A stretch of 64,000 bases of DNA from Dama dama (taxonomy: Eukaryota; Chordata; Mammalia; Artiodactyla; Cervidae), in the NCBI RefSeq assembly GCF_033118175.1, contig NC_083710.1:38223501-38287500 (forward strand). Reading direction: 5' to 3'. Under the pieces are notes generated by a model, which saw only the letters and a program-made list of their open reading frames with translations, did no database searches and was not told the DNA's origin. The translations under genes were made by a program, and so were the position numbers. How positions within the stretch are numbered: position 1 is the first letter of the stretch; every line of letters starts with the position of its first letter. This document shows positions 33,951 through 46,267 of the stretch, piece by piece.

Positions 33951-36900
33951 CGTGTTTAGGTAATCACCTTAAAAATAAAATATTAGGAAACTTAAACAAA
34001 GGATCGTAACCTATCCCAATTCATGTGGAAATATATTTTGTTATAATTAACCAAACTGATTTGAAGCCCTGTGAAGAAGCAAGGAGTAATTCTTTTTTAA
34101 CTTGTAACTGTAGTAATGATTATTTACCAATTTACCATAAGATCTTAGCTATTATGCTAAGTAGAGACAATGTCAAAGCCCTGACTCAGGGTAAGAAGAA
34201 AACTCTATGGTCCCAACCTCTGTTCTGGAGAAGGAGTCACTCGGGTCTGCTTGATTGACAAGCAGTGGAAGTTGGAAATGTCCACTTCACATTAAGCCGG
34301 TTGGCCACATTCTGTAACTTTTGACAGTCATTCACAGTCCTGCCTTCCAAGAGCAAAGCTGAACAGTCTACTATCTATTCAACACAACAGAACTCCAGAC
34401 ACTTGAAAGGCCACCGTGAGCCTTCTCTTATCTGGGCTGAAGAGCCCCTGCTTATGAAGTGTGGTGTTCGTAACTTCCAGACCCTTCACACTACTTCATA
34501 AACAGCCCTTTGAGATGGTGCTGCCCAAAAAATAAGCCTTGTGTTCCATGTCTGACCAGGGCTGAAAAGAGGGCTATGAGGTCTTTCTTGACCAAGAGCT
34601 TCAGCCCCGTGGTTCAGTCAGAGACTCACCAGACTTAAAGGAGGTGGCACCATGCTGATTGTTTTTAATGTCACAGGCAACTAAAAATCCAAGATGCTGC
34701 TTTGCCCTCTGACCCCACCCAGGACACAATACACAGTACACAACACATACACAGGAACAACCAGACAACCTGACTTTCCAATCCCAGACAGAAATACACC
34801 ATTGGAATCCAAATTCAAGACTTTACCTTCTTCTTAGTTCAATCCAGCATCCTACTTGTGGTATGCTTCATTCATTTCCTGTGCTGGCAGCCACTTCTCT
34901 CAGCTTCTGCGAACTAAATAACAATAAATAATTTATTCACTGAAGTCACAGATTTTCATGGGTATAAATAGCATGAGAACCAACACTAAGGGCTCCTCTT
35001 GATTAAATGCTCTTTGGGTATCATTTAAATAGTGCAGCTCAAAAAGGAGGCAATGTCAAGTACTTGTTTCTAAAATTTAAAATATACAAAAGCTCTAGCA
35101 ATGTCCCTAAAACTTTAGATCAGTAAGCATGTAAATTTTACAAAAGAACCATTAAGAAATAAAAATAAGGTAATACATTATTAAATTAATGAGTATTTGA
35201 TTACATACTAGATTATTTGAATGGCAATGCGTCCTCAAAATGTCCTCAAAAGTTGATGGCAAGTCATTTGATCCACAGCTCAAGTCCTTCATCCAGTAGG
35301 TTTCATTTCCTTTGCTTTTTCACTGCCCACCTGGACATTACTGCTCCTCACCAGTTTATCTTTATCTCCCATAAGCTTAGTTTTCACACGCCATCCTAGT
35401 CAGAAAGTCTGTTGAGTGGCCTACCACGCCCAACACTCTAGAAACTGCTCCACAGATGACAGCAAGTGTCTATGTGCTGCTAACAACTTACATCTCCCTC
35501 CTGCCTGTCATGGAACACAAATTCTCACCAGGGAATTGACCTGCCTTCCTTCCCTTCTGCATTATTTTCCAGGAACAAGCGCTGCTGTTGTTGAAAGGAT
35601 TTATTTATTCCATTGACTCCTCTTTGCCAGCTGCAATGCTAATCCACCCCCTTAACCTGTGTGATTATGCTTTACAATAAACTTAAAATCCACCTCAGGT
35701 GACTTAGAATGTCTGCAAGCTTCCGTGGGACTCCAGTCCCCCTTTTAATGGGAATTGCTGGGGACGCCCGGAGGATTTCATTCCTGCGGGCGTTCCGACG
35801 AAGCCCCAGGCGGCCACGGCAGAGAGTGCTTTGAATGACATTTGCTCTTGCTTTCTTCTTCCATCAGCAGTACATGATGCCAGCTTCAAAATGACAAAAA
35901 TAGTCTTCCAGAGGGCCTCCCCGTGCAGCTTAGATGTTGGCTTAAGAAGAAACTTGAAAGAAATTATATGTTGCATTGTGCTCGAAACTTTCATTCTTTT
36001 GTCAACTATAGTAGGGAACCAACTCCTCCCCCACCCCACCAGCGTTTCAACTCCGGCATCTTTTGTTGAGAGAGTGAAAAAGGTAGATATAAGAATTCTA
36101 ACCCATAATTTGGTGCTAACATAATGGAAAGAGACATGTAGCCACATAATAACTACATGTTTCGGCAGATTACTCAGTAACGTATTTTTTTGAATTATCA
36201 AGTTTCTTTAAACGTAATTACCATGTTACCTGACAACCTCAGATCTCCTTGCAGTTCTCCAGAATATAAAATGCTGTCATCTTTCTGTCATTACGATTTG
36301 TTTATAATGGAGCAGGTACCTGGCAGAGAGCTCCACCGTGCAGCCTGACAACCTGGCCATCTACTGGGCCTTCGTGCTGTAATTAGCGGGCAGATTCCTG
36401 AGTGGTACCTGAAGCTTGGAGAATGAAAATCATGTTCATTATTAGAAAATCCCATGAACAATTCACAGTATCACAGACTCCACCCTTGCAGCTTTCACTG
36501 AGTACCACTCCCCCACACACCTTGTTCCGCTTTGTTAAAACTCTGCAACATTCTAAAGGGCTCGACAGGAATATTACATGAGGAAGAAGGCTTCCAAATT
36601 AAGAACAGGTTTGTCAAAATCACCTTGTTTTTCTACAATGTGATTATAAGGCACAGTTCAGCACAGAAGATTTAAATTTGGAAGTTCTCAAATTACTAGG
36701 ATCAGCAGAGACTTTGCTGTAACCCAGCTGCACCTGTCTGGTGGTCCCACAATACGCCTCCTAAAATAGCATTATTTTAAGACTCAAAGGACATTTTTCT
36801 TCGGTGAAAGCTTATATGAACTTGACAGCTCCAGTTTTGTTTTATTTTTATTTGTATGAAAGGGTATCTGTTGTTCCTCCTTCAGGAAAATGCATTATCT

Positions 36901-38119
36901 CAGGGAAGAATTTCTAGACGTTTGACTCACACGGGTTATTTCTTGTTGGCTGGCTCGGGTGAGGGGAAGGTGAAATTAGGAGACCAGAGCCTTGGATGCA
37001 AACAACATGTGCTTGTATGTGTGACCACATGGCCACCAATGACACCTGGCTGCAGACAGCAATCTTTATTTAAGGGCAGAGTCATTAGGAACTAAGCCTA
37101 GAGGAGAAGCCAATACAAACATCACCTGAACTAGAAGAAACATTCCACCCTGCCTATTTATGTCAGGACCTGGAGATCATCTCTCTACACGGACAGCAGT
37201 AGAGGCTGTTGAATAATGTGAAGATGGTACATGTTTCCAGGAAAAAGTCAATATTTCACCACTCTGACTTCACATCGCCGGTAACTCTGCCAGATCTTAC
37301 TCTAAAGCTGAGCATCTAAAGAAAGAACTTAGAATTACAATCAACCGTGGGTGCCTAAACGTGCCTACAGATTGAAAACTCCTCTTGGGAAATCAGGGTC
37401 AGAGTTTTGAACTGTATCAGTAATTACCACCCCTGAAGACTAGGCAAACGCTTGTCTTGAGAAAAAGCATTGATGGGGAGGCAGATGCACTCCAGGAAAC
37501 TCCTGAAAGCATGAACGCATGGAGATTTCTCTTCTCACCTGTGGCCATGTTAGTGACTGCGGGGAAGACAACACGTTTCTCCCGGGTGCTCAAAGCTGTG
37601 AAGTGGCTCCTCTGCATTTTGTTTCTTTGGAAGCCGTCCTTCACCTCGCTTCAACCACTGGGCTACTTCTCCTGTATTGAACCCCACTCTGGAGTGGCGG
37701 GGGAAATATCTACTATTTAAATGATGCTATAATGTCCATGCATCTCAAATTCTCTTCCTGAATCCTTGCTAAGAATTTGTTGAGACAAAGAGCTTGTTCG
37801 CTGTGCATTTTTATAAACAGTGGTTGCTGTGCTACAAAAAGATCATACTGAACTTTCATCAAAAATGCATGAAAGTAACGATTTCCTCTTAATGTCACCA
37901 GCCTTGGATACCTGAAGTGACTTTTTCTGAAACTCCAGTGGGTGAAAACTGTATCCTTTTTTTGTTTAAATGTGCATTTTCTTTATAGTGAGTTTGACAC
38001 TGGAAGTGTGTCTCTTTCCTGTTTGCATCTCTGACATGTCACTTCTTAGCCCCTTGGTCTTTGTTATTAATTTTCTATTTGGGTAGCTCCTTCCTTTCCA
38101 GGAAAACCATAGTGTGTGG
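33951..38119. other. 4.2 kb with no recognised repeat or gene
   Basis: This is the longest repeat-free stretch of the window. A small CpG-bearing GC patch sits at about 35755-35825. A 165-aa minus frame (35704-36201) is the longest non-repeat frame but has no recognised domain, and a 97-aa plus frame overlaps it. Around 36190-36420 a high-complexity block contains GCTGTAATTAGCGGG, a homeodomain-type core. Regulatory function is only a guess. Confidence 0.4.
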
Positions 38120-38345
38120 TGGTCTTAACCCTGCAGGGACCCTGGACCCAGAACCACAGGTCTGAGTTCTAACTCGTCTTATGCTACTTCCGTCAACTCG
38201 CTTCATCTTTCTAAGCCTCCAGTTGCTCTTTTGAAAAATGTGGATGTAAGTAACACTTACCTCACAGGTTTGGAATCAGGATTAAACATCTATACAAGTG
38301 GAGTTACAAAATACACACTGAATACACATGAGCTATTATTTTATT
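38120..38345 (+). mobile_element. MIR SINE
   Basis: Core order is clear: ACCACAGGTCTGAGTTCTAA, CAACTCGCTTCATCTTTCTA, AAATGTGGATGTAAGTAACA, CTTACCTCACAGGTTTGGA, ending CACATGAGCTATTATTT. Confidence 0.78.
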
Positions 38346-38441
38346 ACCATTTTGTTGTATCTAAGATCTTTATAATAAATAACTCTTTCTCAGATGTTTT
38401 GCAAGTATTTCTTTTAATTGTGTTCATGGTATCCCTTACAG

Positions 38442-38631
38442 CAGGGGTCCCCAACCTCCGGAATCTAATGCCTGATGATCTGAGGTGGAGCTGATGTAAT
38501 AATAATGGAAATAAAGTGCACAATACATGTAACGCATTTGAGTAATCCTGAAACCACCCCCCACCCCCAGTCCATGGAAAATTTGTCTTCCATGAAATCG
38601 GTCCCTGGTGCCAAAAGGTTGGGGACTGTTG
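38442..38631 (+). mobile_element. MER1-type non-autonomous hAT-Charlie element
   Basis: It starts CAGGGGTCCCCAACCTCCGG and ends AGGTTGGGGACTGTTG, so both terminal inverted repeats are present. Inside are ATCTAATGCCTGATGATCTG and TCCATGGAAAATTTGTCTTC, typical of the MER1 group. An 8-bp target duplication, as hAT transposases make, is seen with one change: CCTTACAG (38434-38441) and CCTTACAT (38632-38639). No transposase is encoded. Confidence 0.88.
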
Positions 38632-38639
38632 CCTTACAT

Positions 38640-40742
38640 GACAGATACCTGAAAATATATATAGCTCAATTTTGTCACTATCCCTACTAGGTTTTCTGCA
38701 AAGCATAATAATTTACTCTTTTTAATAATTTTAGGGACTTTTAATGCTTCACTGAATTGTAAAATATCTCAGATTATGAAATACATATTTCAGATACTTC
38801 ATAATATCATTTCCTTAAATCTATTAATATCTCCGTTAATAGAATAAAATTTAAAATGGCTAAATAAGCTATTTTTTATATTTCTGATTTATTATTTTGA
38901 TCCTTTGACTTTTGATTTATTTTTTATTTTATTTAAATTATCATACAGTAAAATTGACTATTTTTTCCATCATGCTATTATATCAGTACTATCAACATTA
39001 ATGCTTATATAGATTCATGCAACCACCTGATATTTTAGACATTTCACAATCTGAGATAATTTATAATCAAATGAAATATTATAAGGGCTTAAAGTTATTA
39101 AAAAGAGAAAATTAATATGCATTGCATAAAATCTTGTTACTATAAACATAAAATTAAGGTGGACAAATTTCCATATATTCAAATGCCATGTAAGCGGCAC
39201 CATGAGCAATGAGAATAATCTGATAAAACTCCTGGTTCCCCAGCACAGAACCTGAGAAATAAAACCCAGTAAAGCCCTCCCGGATATAACCACCATCCTG
39301 AACTTTAAATAATTCTATAGAGCATTTTGTATATTTTGTGAACTCAAGCTTACCGATTATATAATACAAATAGTCTATGTCCTTTATAATTTTTGTCTGC
39401 TTGACTTTAGTTACTATGCCAGGTGTATGGTGGATTTTTTGATATCTTCTTAATTATTTATATATTTTAAAGCTGTATAATGATATGTACACCAGTGTAG
39501 AATGCCAAAATTTCCTGGTGATTTAAACTGGGATAATTTATGATAATGCAATGACTCTGTTTATACTTCATGATGTATTTTTCATTACAGATTGCTTTCT
39601 AATATTAATATGGCTATTTAAGCTGTTTTTTTATTTTCTAATATATGTCCTTTATCTCAGTTTCAAACTGAAAAATATTCTACTTTTTTTCTCACTATTA
39701 ACTTGATTGTTTTATCCTTTGCTCTGTTCTTTTAATGATCACTTTATATATTATAGTATGTGTTCACAATTTAGAAAATTCAGATGCTAATAATTACTTT
39801 TATTGGATAATGCAAGGACTTGAAATATGTAAATATTTAAAATAACTTCATCTAGTAAATTTTAATGCTATTTTGGTGTCTATTTGATTTAAATAGTAAA
39901 TATTTGTACTTACACACAATTTAGCATTTACAATGATCTTCATTCTTTCCTGTATCTGATATTTTGTTTTTCTTTTGAGGTATAATAGACATAAAGCGTT
40001 ATATTAGTTTTAGGTGTGCAACTCCTAATGACTCAACATTTGTTTGTATTGTGAAATGATTACCATAATCTAGTCAAGTCACTTGTTGCTTCTTCAGTAT
40101 CCTCTGTCCTGTTCTGAAAGAAATTCTAGTGCCTTAAATTACACCTTTAGACACCTAAGAGTGCATGGTCTAAAGCAATGATGCTAAAGTTCATGTTGAA
40201 GTCTCATTCAGATGCTTCAAAATAAGTCAAAGATTATTTCTTCCAGTTAATCAAGATGTTTCAGGGTGCTCTTTTCTCACATCTTCATACCCATATTGTC
40301 CCTTGAACATTAACAGATGGTGCATCTGTCACCCGTATAAACCGACCTGGGAACTGTCATTCTACACAGAGGATGGTCAAGATCCACTCAGGGAAGACTG
40401 TCTGAGGTGCTGTGTCAAATGGGGGTCCTTGAGCTACTTGAGCTTCAAGTGGACCGCAAACATATTGTTGGTAGAGCCAACTCTTGTCCATCTCCTCATT
40501 AATAATTCCTAAAATCCCTCTAGTAACCAATCCTCAGTTCACTTGGAAAATGTTCACTGTAGGGAATGCTTTTTCAAAGGGGGACTAAGACAGCCAAAGA
40601 AAACTACAACCATGGGAAAAAGGACAGGGTGTCACAGAGTTTTTGGTGATTGCACTTAGAAAAGGAAAACCATTATAAGATGTGAGGTAAGTTGTGTTCA
40701 GACTAGATGTTTTTAAGCAATAACAGACACACTTCTTAGTCA
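38640..40742. other. AT-rich sequence with old L1 scraps
   Basis: Two weak inverted L1 3'UTR-like segments are visible at about 38935-39045 (ATTCATGCAACCACCTGATA) and 39965-40095 (GAGGTATAATAGACATAAAG, then TTAGTTTTAGGTGTGCAACT). Nothing else is recognised. Confidence 0.4.
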
Positions 40743-40886
40743 TGCAGTCCTTGATGGTTTATTCGCTAAGTCATGTCCAACTCTTGCGACCCCATGGACT
40801 GTAGCCTGCCAGGCTTCTCTGTCCGTATTATTTTCCAGGCAAGAAAACTGGAGTGGTTTGCCATTTCCTTCTCCAGTGCAGTCCTT
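40743..40886 (-). mobile_element. BovA SINE fragment with 10-bp TSD
   Basis: TSD TGCAGTCCTT lies at 40743-40752 and 40877-40886. The insert is only the tail and body; the tRNA-like head is absent, so the copy was 5'-truncated when it inserted. Confidence 0.92.
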
Positions 40887-41712
40887 CCCTGGAAGGGAAG
40901 TCTACATACAGACATTAAACAGACATATCCCCCATTAGAAATAGGTTTCCACTGTTGCTGTTTGGCAGAAACCAGCACAACATGATAAAAAAATTTTTTT
41001 AATATATTTAAATTAAAAAAAAAAAAAGAAATAGTTTTTCAGAATGCACATAGCTCCTTCTCAATGTCATTTTCTCACCCTGGATATGTTCTTTACAGTC
41101 TACCAACTCTTTCATCAACTATCTAAAATAAAGCAAGTATTTTCTGTCAAACATAAATTCTCCTGAAGGTATACAAGAAGAAATTTTAAAAATCAAACTT
41201 AGAGAATACTTAATTTGTTCTCAAGCTACCAGACACCTGCCCCATTCTCTTTAAACTCTCACTAAACTCATTTAGTCTCTTTTTTAAAGTGTGTTTTAAA
41301 TTCACAATAGATGGTATGTCTAAATACTAGATCATAGAATTATTTAAATTTATTTTAATTTTCCTTCAAATTCCATATTTATTCTAAATTGGAAACTTCT
41401 TTATTTCTATCTTAGTTCCAGTATCAGAACTGGTTTGCTTTTCATTTACTACCAGCCAGGGCAGAAGCCCCACTTCATGTGGTGTCCTCACTCAGCTTCT
41501 GCCATGAAATGGCTCCACCATTCAACCTGATTCCACCCAAGGGTCTGCCATCCCCTGACTGAGAACTTATTGATGCCTTTCTCTTTGTGATTGAAAAAAT
41601 ACTATTTGATAACTGAATTAGTCCCAATTTCTTGGAAGTACTTCTAGTAGCACCTGAAAAATATTAGAAGTCTCTGTACATTAAAGTAGTCATGATAAAT
41701 TAATTGAGAAGT
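40887..41712. other. AT-rich unique sequence
   Basis: A T/A-homopolymer patch lies at about 40987-41030. No gene or repeat is recognised. Confidence 0.45.
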
Positions 41713-41901
41713 AAAAATCAAGTTGCTTTTGATACAATTTTATAGTGCTATAATAAATAAATTGCATTTGTAAGCTGGTTATTAAAACTGGAAGCTAAAC
41801 CTTGGCAAAGGTCTAAGAGTACAGCAGACAGTAGCAACTTGCTGGAAAAAAAAAAACTAAGGAAAGGAAAGAACCCTAACAAGAGATGGATTGAATAAAT
41901 T
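41713..41901. repeat. Long direct repeat, copy A (left of BovB)
   Basis: The block from AAAAATCAAGTTGCTT to ATTGAATAAATTT recurs at 43050-43241 in the same direction, about 85-90% alike by eye with several small indels. It is single-copy elsewhere in the window. Confidence 0.93.
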
Positions 41902-41917
41902 TTTCTGGAACTCTCTT

Positions 41918-43051
41918 GAATCATCAAAAAAGCAAGAGAGTTTCAGAAAAACATCTACTTTTGCTTTATTGACTTTGCCAAAGCCTTTGACTATGTGGAT
42001 CACAAAAAACTGTGGAAAATTCTTCAAGAGGTGGGAATACCAGACCACCTGACCTGCCTCTTGAGAAACCGGTATGCAGGTCAGGAAGCAACAGTTAGAA
42101 CTGGACATAGAACAATGGGCGGGTTCCAAATTGGAAAAGGAGAACATCAAGGCTGTATGTTGTCACCCTGCTTATTTAACTTATATGCAGAGTATATCAT
42201 GAGAAATGCTGGACTGGATGAAGCACAAGCTGGAATCAAGATTGCTGGGAGAAATATCAATAATCTCAGATATGCAGATGACACCACTCTTATGGCAGAA
42301 AGTGAAGAGGAACTAAAGAGCCTCTTGATGAAAGTGAAAGAGGAGAATGAAAAAGTTGGCTTAAAACTCAACATTCTGAAAACTAAAATCATGGCATCTG
42401 GTCCCATCACTTCATGGCAAATAGTTGGGGAAACAATGGAAACAGTGAGAGACTTTATTTTGGGGGGCTCCAAAATCACTGCGATGGTGACTGCAACCAT
42501 GAAATTAAAAGACGCTTGCTCCTTGGAAGAAAATTTATGACCAATATAGATAGCATATTAAAAAGCAGAGGCATTACTTTGCCAACAAAGGTCTGCCTAG
42601 CCAAAGTTATGGTTTTTCCAGTAGTTATGTATGGATGTGAGATTTGGACTATAAAGAAAGCTGAGCACCAAAGAATTTATGCCTTTGAACTGTGGTGTTG
42701 GAGAAGACTCTTGAGAGTCCCTTGGACTGCAAGGAGATCCAATCAGTCCATCCTAAAGGAAATCAGTCCTGAATAGTCATTGGAAGGACTGATGCTGAAG
42801 CGGAAGCTCCAGTACTTTGGCCACCTGATGTGAAGAGCTGAGTCCTTAGAAAAGACCCTGATGCTGGGAGGGAATGGGGGCAGGAGGAGAAGGGGATGAC
42901 AGAGGATGATATGGTTGGATGGCATCACCAACACAATGGGCATGAGTTTGAGTAGGCCCCAGGAGCTGGTGATGGACAGGGAAACCTGGTGTGCTGCAGT
43001 CCATGGGGTCACAAAGAGTTGGACATGACTGAGCGACTGAACTGAACTGAA
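41918..43051 (+). mobile_element. BovB LINE, 5'-truncated, between long direct repeats
   Basis: It begins within the RT domain (ATCATCAAAAAAGCAAGAGA) and ends in the GACTGAACTGAACTGAA tail. It carries RT motif A (FIDFAKAFDYVDH, about 41960-41998) and YADD at about 42271-42282. About 17 bp between the left repeat and the first recognised BovB base are unexplained. Confidence 0.93.
41940..42776 (+). pseudogene. BovB reverse transcriptase, frameshifted
   Basis: The RT palm is largely intact. The motif A aspartate lies in FIDFAKAFD (upstream of 41995), the HQGCMLSPCLFNLY segment follows at about 42148-42189, and the YADD box at about 42271. The main frame stops at 42540. A one-base deletion at about 42480 (GCGATGG against GCAGATGG in sister copies) moves the C-terminal region to another frame, open to 42776. 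It has no endonuclease domain, so it could not have been autonomous after insertion. Confidence 0.9.
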
Positions 43052-43241
43052 AAATCAAGTTGCTTCTGATAAAATTTTATAGAGCTGCAATAAACTCAAT
43101 TGCATTTGTAAGCTGGTTATTAAAACTGGAAGCTAAACCTTGGCAAAGGTCCAGAAAGAGTAATGCAGACAGTAGTAACTTGTTCGAAAGAAAAAACTAA
43201 GGAAAGGAAAGAACCCTAAAAGAGGTGTATTGAATCAATTT
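43050..43241. repeat. Long direct repeat, copy B (right of BovB)
   Basis: The partner of 41713-41901. It starts at the end of the BovB tail, sharing an A-run with it. Differences are spread along its length, so the duplication is not recent. Confidence 0.93.
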
Positions 43242-44100
43242 AGGAATGGTGAGACCTGGTTTGTTGGGTGTATCTAACACCTTGAATGGGCTTCCACACT
43301 AGACTGCCTTTATTGACTCCCACATATGATGAGTCACAAGTCTCAATTTCTGAGCACTTTCTTTTGGCTGATCATCCTCTTATTAAAGAACTTCATAAAC
43401 TGTGTGTGATTCCAGGTTCCACATGTAATCGTTTCTCACTTTCTGGACATGCCACCATCATGTCGTCAAAGGCTAATAAAGTGATTCATTTAAGATGCCT
43501 GTACAAGACACTCGTCAGATCACTATTATCCAAAGCAGTGAATTTTTTTAAATGCATAATAAAATCCTTCCATGTGTAAAGTACTACTGAGGGTATTTAG
43601 TATTTAGGGTATTATTAAAACAGTCCTTCCTCTGGAGACATACTTCATTTCTGATTCAAATGAAGAGTCCTAAATGAAACAGGAAAGAAAATGTCAGCTG
43701 TCAAATAAAAGCTAAATTCACAAGACAAAATAAACCTAACTGCAAGACAACCTTACTACACTTTATCTCTGTGTAGTAAGAAATGTGGGCTCAAGGGAAT
43801 GACAGAGAGAGGGAGCTGGAGGCGGGACTCGGCCATGAGAGCTGTGATAGAACCATGTCTTAGAAGAAGATCCACTTGGAGTGATTTGAAGGGCTGCAGA
43901 AAATGAAAATCTTTGATATTCCCATTCCTGCAACAAGACAAGCCTCCCAAACCAGGTGTGGTATTCGTAATAAATATCTTTTCACTTTGAGACCCACAAA
44001 GTTTCTTTTTTGTTCTTCAGTGGTCACTTCTACCATTACCAAGAGGTGTTAAAAATCTTTCATTTACAAAATGTTTCAGTAGCATCCTTTTGGTGGTTAT
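43242..44100. other. Unique sequence
   Basis: No repeat or gene is recognised. The frame 43286-43579 (plus, 97 aa) has no domain. Confidence 0.45.
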
Positions 44101-44586
44101 CTAAGACAATGATGACCAGTATTCTCAGTATTCTTGGCTTGAGAACCCTGTGAACAGTATGAAAAGGAAAAAAGATAGGACACTGAAAGAGGAACTCCCC
44201 AGGTCGGTGGGTGCCCAATACGCTAATGGAGATCGGTGGAGAAATAACTTCAGAAAGAATGAAGGGATGGAGCCAAAGCAAAAACAACACCCAGTTGTGG
44301 ATGTGACTGATGACAGAAGCAAGGTCTGATGCTGTAAAGAGCAATATTGCATAGGAACCTGGAATGGTAGGTCCATGAATCAAGGCAAATTGGAAGTGGT
44401 CAAACAGGAAATGACAAGAGTGAACATCAACATTCTAGGAATCAGTGAAATAAAATGGACTGGAATGGGGAATTTAACACAGATGACCATTATATCTACT
44501 ACTGTGGGCAAGAATCCATTAGAAGAAATGGAGTAGCCATCACAGTCAACAAAAGAGTCTGAATGGCAGTACTTGGATGCAATCTC

Positions 44587-45789
44587 AAAAATGACAGAAT
44601 GCAAAACTAAACAAATGGGACCTAATGAAACTTAAAAGCTTTTGCACTACAAAGGAAACTATAAGTAAGGTGAAAAGACAGCCCTCAGATTGGGAGAAAA
44701 TAATAGCAAATGAAGAAACAGACAAAGGATTAATCTCAAAAATATACAAGCAACTCCTGCAGCTCAATTCCAGAAAAATAAATGACCCAATCAAAAAATG
44801 GGCCAAAGAACTAAACAGACATTTCTCCAAAGAAGACATACAGATGGCTAACAAACACATGAAAAGATGCTCAACATCACTCATTATTAGAGAAATGCAA
44901 ATCAAAACCACAATGAGGTACCATTACACGCCAGTCAGGATGGCTGCTATCCAAAAGTCTACAAGCAATAAATGCTGGAGAGGGTGTGGAGAAAAGGGAA
45001 CCCTCTTACACTGTTGGTGGAAATGCAGACTAGTACAGCCGCTATGGAAAACAGTGTGGAGATTTCTTAAAAAACTGGAAATAGAACTGCCATATGACCC
45101 AGCAATCCCACTTCTGGGCATACACACTGAGGAAACCAGATCTGAAAGAGACACGTGCACCCCAATGTTCATCGCAGCACTGTTTATAATAGCCAGGACA
45201 TGGAAGCAACCTAGATGCCCATCAGCAGATGAATGGATAAGGAAGCTGTGGTACATATACACCATGGAATATTACTCAGCCATTAAAAAGAATTCATTTG
45301 AACCAGTCCTAATGAGATGGATGAAACTGGAGCCCCTTATACAGAGTGAAGTAAGCCAGAAAGATAAAGAACATTACAGCATACTAACACATATATATGG
45401 AATTTAGAAAGATGGTAACGATAACCCTATATGCAAAACAGAAAAAGAGACACAGAAATACAAAACAGACTTTTGAACTCTGAGGGTGGGATATTTCAAA
45501 AGAACAGCATGTATACTATCTATGGTGAAATAGATCACCAGCCCAGGTGGGATGCATGAGACAAGTGCTCGGGCCTGGTGCACTGGGAAGACCCAGAGGA
45601 ATCGGGTGGAGAGGGAGGTGGGAGGGGGGATCGGGATGGGGAATACGTGTAAATCTATGGCTGATTCATATTAATGTATGACAAAACCCACTGAAATGTT
45701 GTGAAGTGATTGGCCTCCAACTAATAAAAAAATAAATAAATAAAAAATTTAAAAAAAAATCTGAAAAAAAAAAAAAAAATGACAGAATG
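44587..45789 (+). mobile_element. Young 5'-truncated L1 inserted in BovB, 15-bp TSD
   Basis: TSD AAAAATGACAGAATG lies at 44587-44601 and 45775-45789. The insert carries the ORF2 C-terminus and a ruminant L1 3'UTR with a G-rich segment (45597-45640), CCAACTAATAAAAAAATAAA and an interrupted poly(A) tail. The BovB sequence continues directly across the two TSD copies, so L1 landed after BovB. Confidence 0.97.
44601..45407 (+). pseudogene. L1 ORF2 C-terminal region, frame intact
   Basis: An uninterrupted frame of 268 codons starts at the 5' truncation point (first internal Met at 44625) and ends at the natural stop. It includes the cysteine-rich C-terminal segment CWRGCGEKGTLLHCWWKC (a C-x3-C-x8-H-C-x3-C-like pattern), the PYDPAIPLLGIH stretch and YTMEYYSAIKKN. 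In L1 this region helps RNA binding and retrotransposition. No RT or endonuclease is present, so the piece is inert. The lack of stops suggests a fairly young insertion. Confidence 0.93.
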
Positions 45790-46267
45790 ACTTCTGTTCA
45801 TTTGCAAGGCAAGCCATTCAATATCACGGTAATCCAAGTCTATGTCCCGACCAATAACACTGAAGAAGCTCATGTTGAACGGTTCTATGAAGACCTACAA
45901 GACCTTTTAGAACTAACACCCAAAAAAGATGTCCTTTTCATTATAGGGGACTGGAATGCAAATGTAGGAAGTCAAGAAACACCTGGAGTAACAGGCAAAT
46001 TTGGCCTTGGAGTACAGAATGAAGCAGGCAAAGGCTAATAGAGTTTTGCCAAGAGAACACGCTGGTCATAGCAAACACCCTCTTCCAACTGCACAAGAGA
46101 AGATGCTACACATGGACATCACCGGATGGCTGACACCAAAATCAGACTAATTATATTCTTTGCAGCCAAAGATGGAGAAGCTCTATACAGTCAGCAAAAA
46201 CAAGACTGGGAGCTGACTGTAGCTCAGATCATGAACTCCTTATTGCCAAATTCAGACTTAAATTGAA

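Larger units (their letters stand above)
44342..46260 (+). pseudogene. BovB AP-like endonuclease domain, interrupted by L1
   Basis: The N-terminal part (about 44342-44601) encodes the 'GTWN..RSMNQGKLEVVKQEM' region with a stop near 44561. After the L1 it resumes at 45790 with the VIQVYVPTNN segment and the GDWNANVG motif (about 45949-45972), whose Asp and Asn belong to the catalytic site of exonuclease-endonuclease-phosphatase folds. The enzyme nicks target DNA to prime reverse transcription. A lost base near 46031 and later shifts break it before the RT region. Confidence 0.85.

Noticed and set aside
41995..42540. Reverse transcriptase as a domesticated host gene
   Set aside because: It is a frameshifted BovB copy with truncation and sister copies in the same window; nothing suggests selection.
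44625..45407. 260-aa intact frame as a host gene
   Set aside because: It is the C-terminal part of L1 ORF2 inside an L1 with its own TSD and poly(A) tail.
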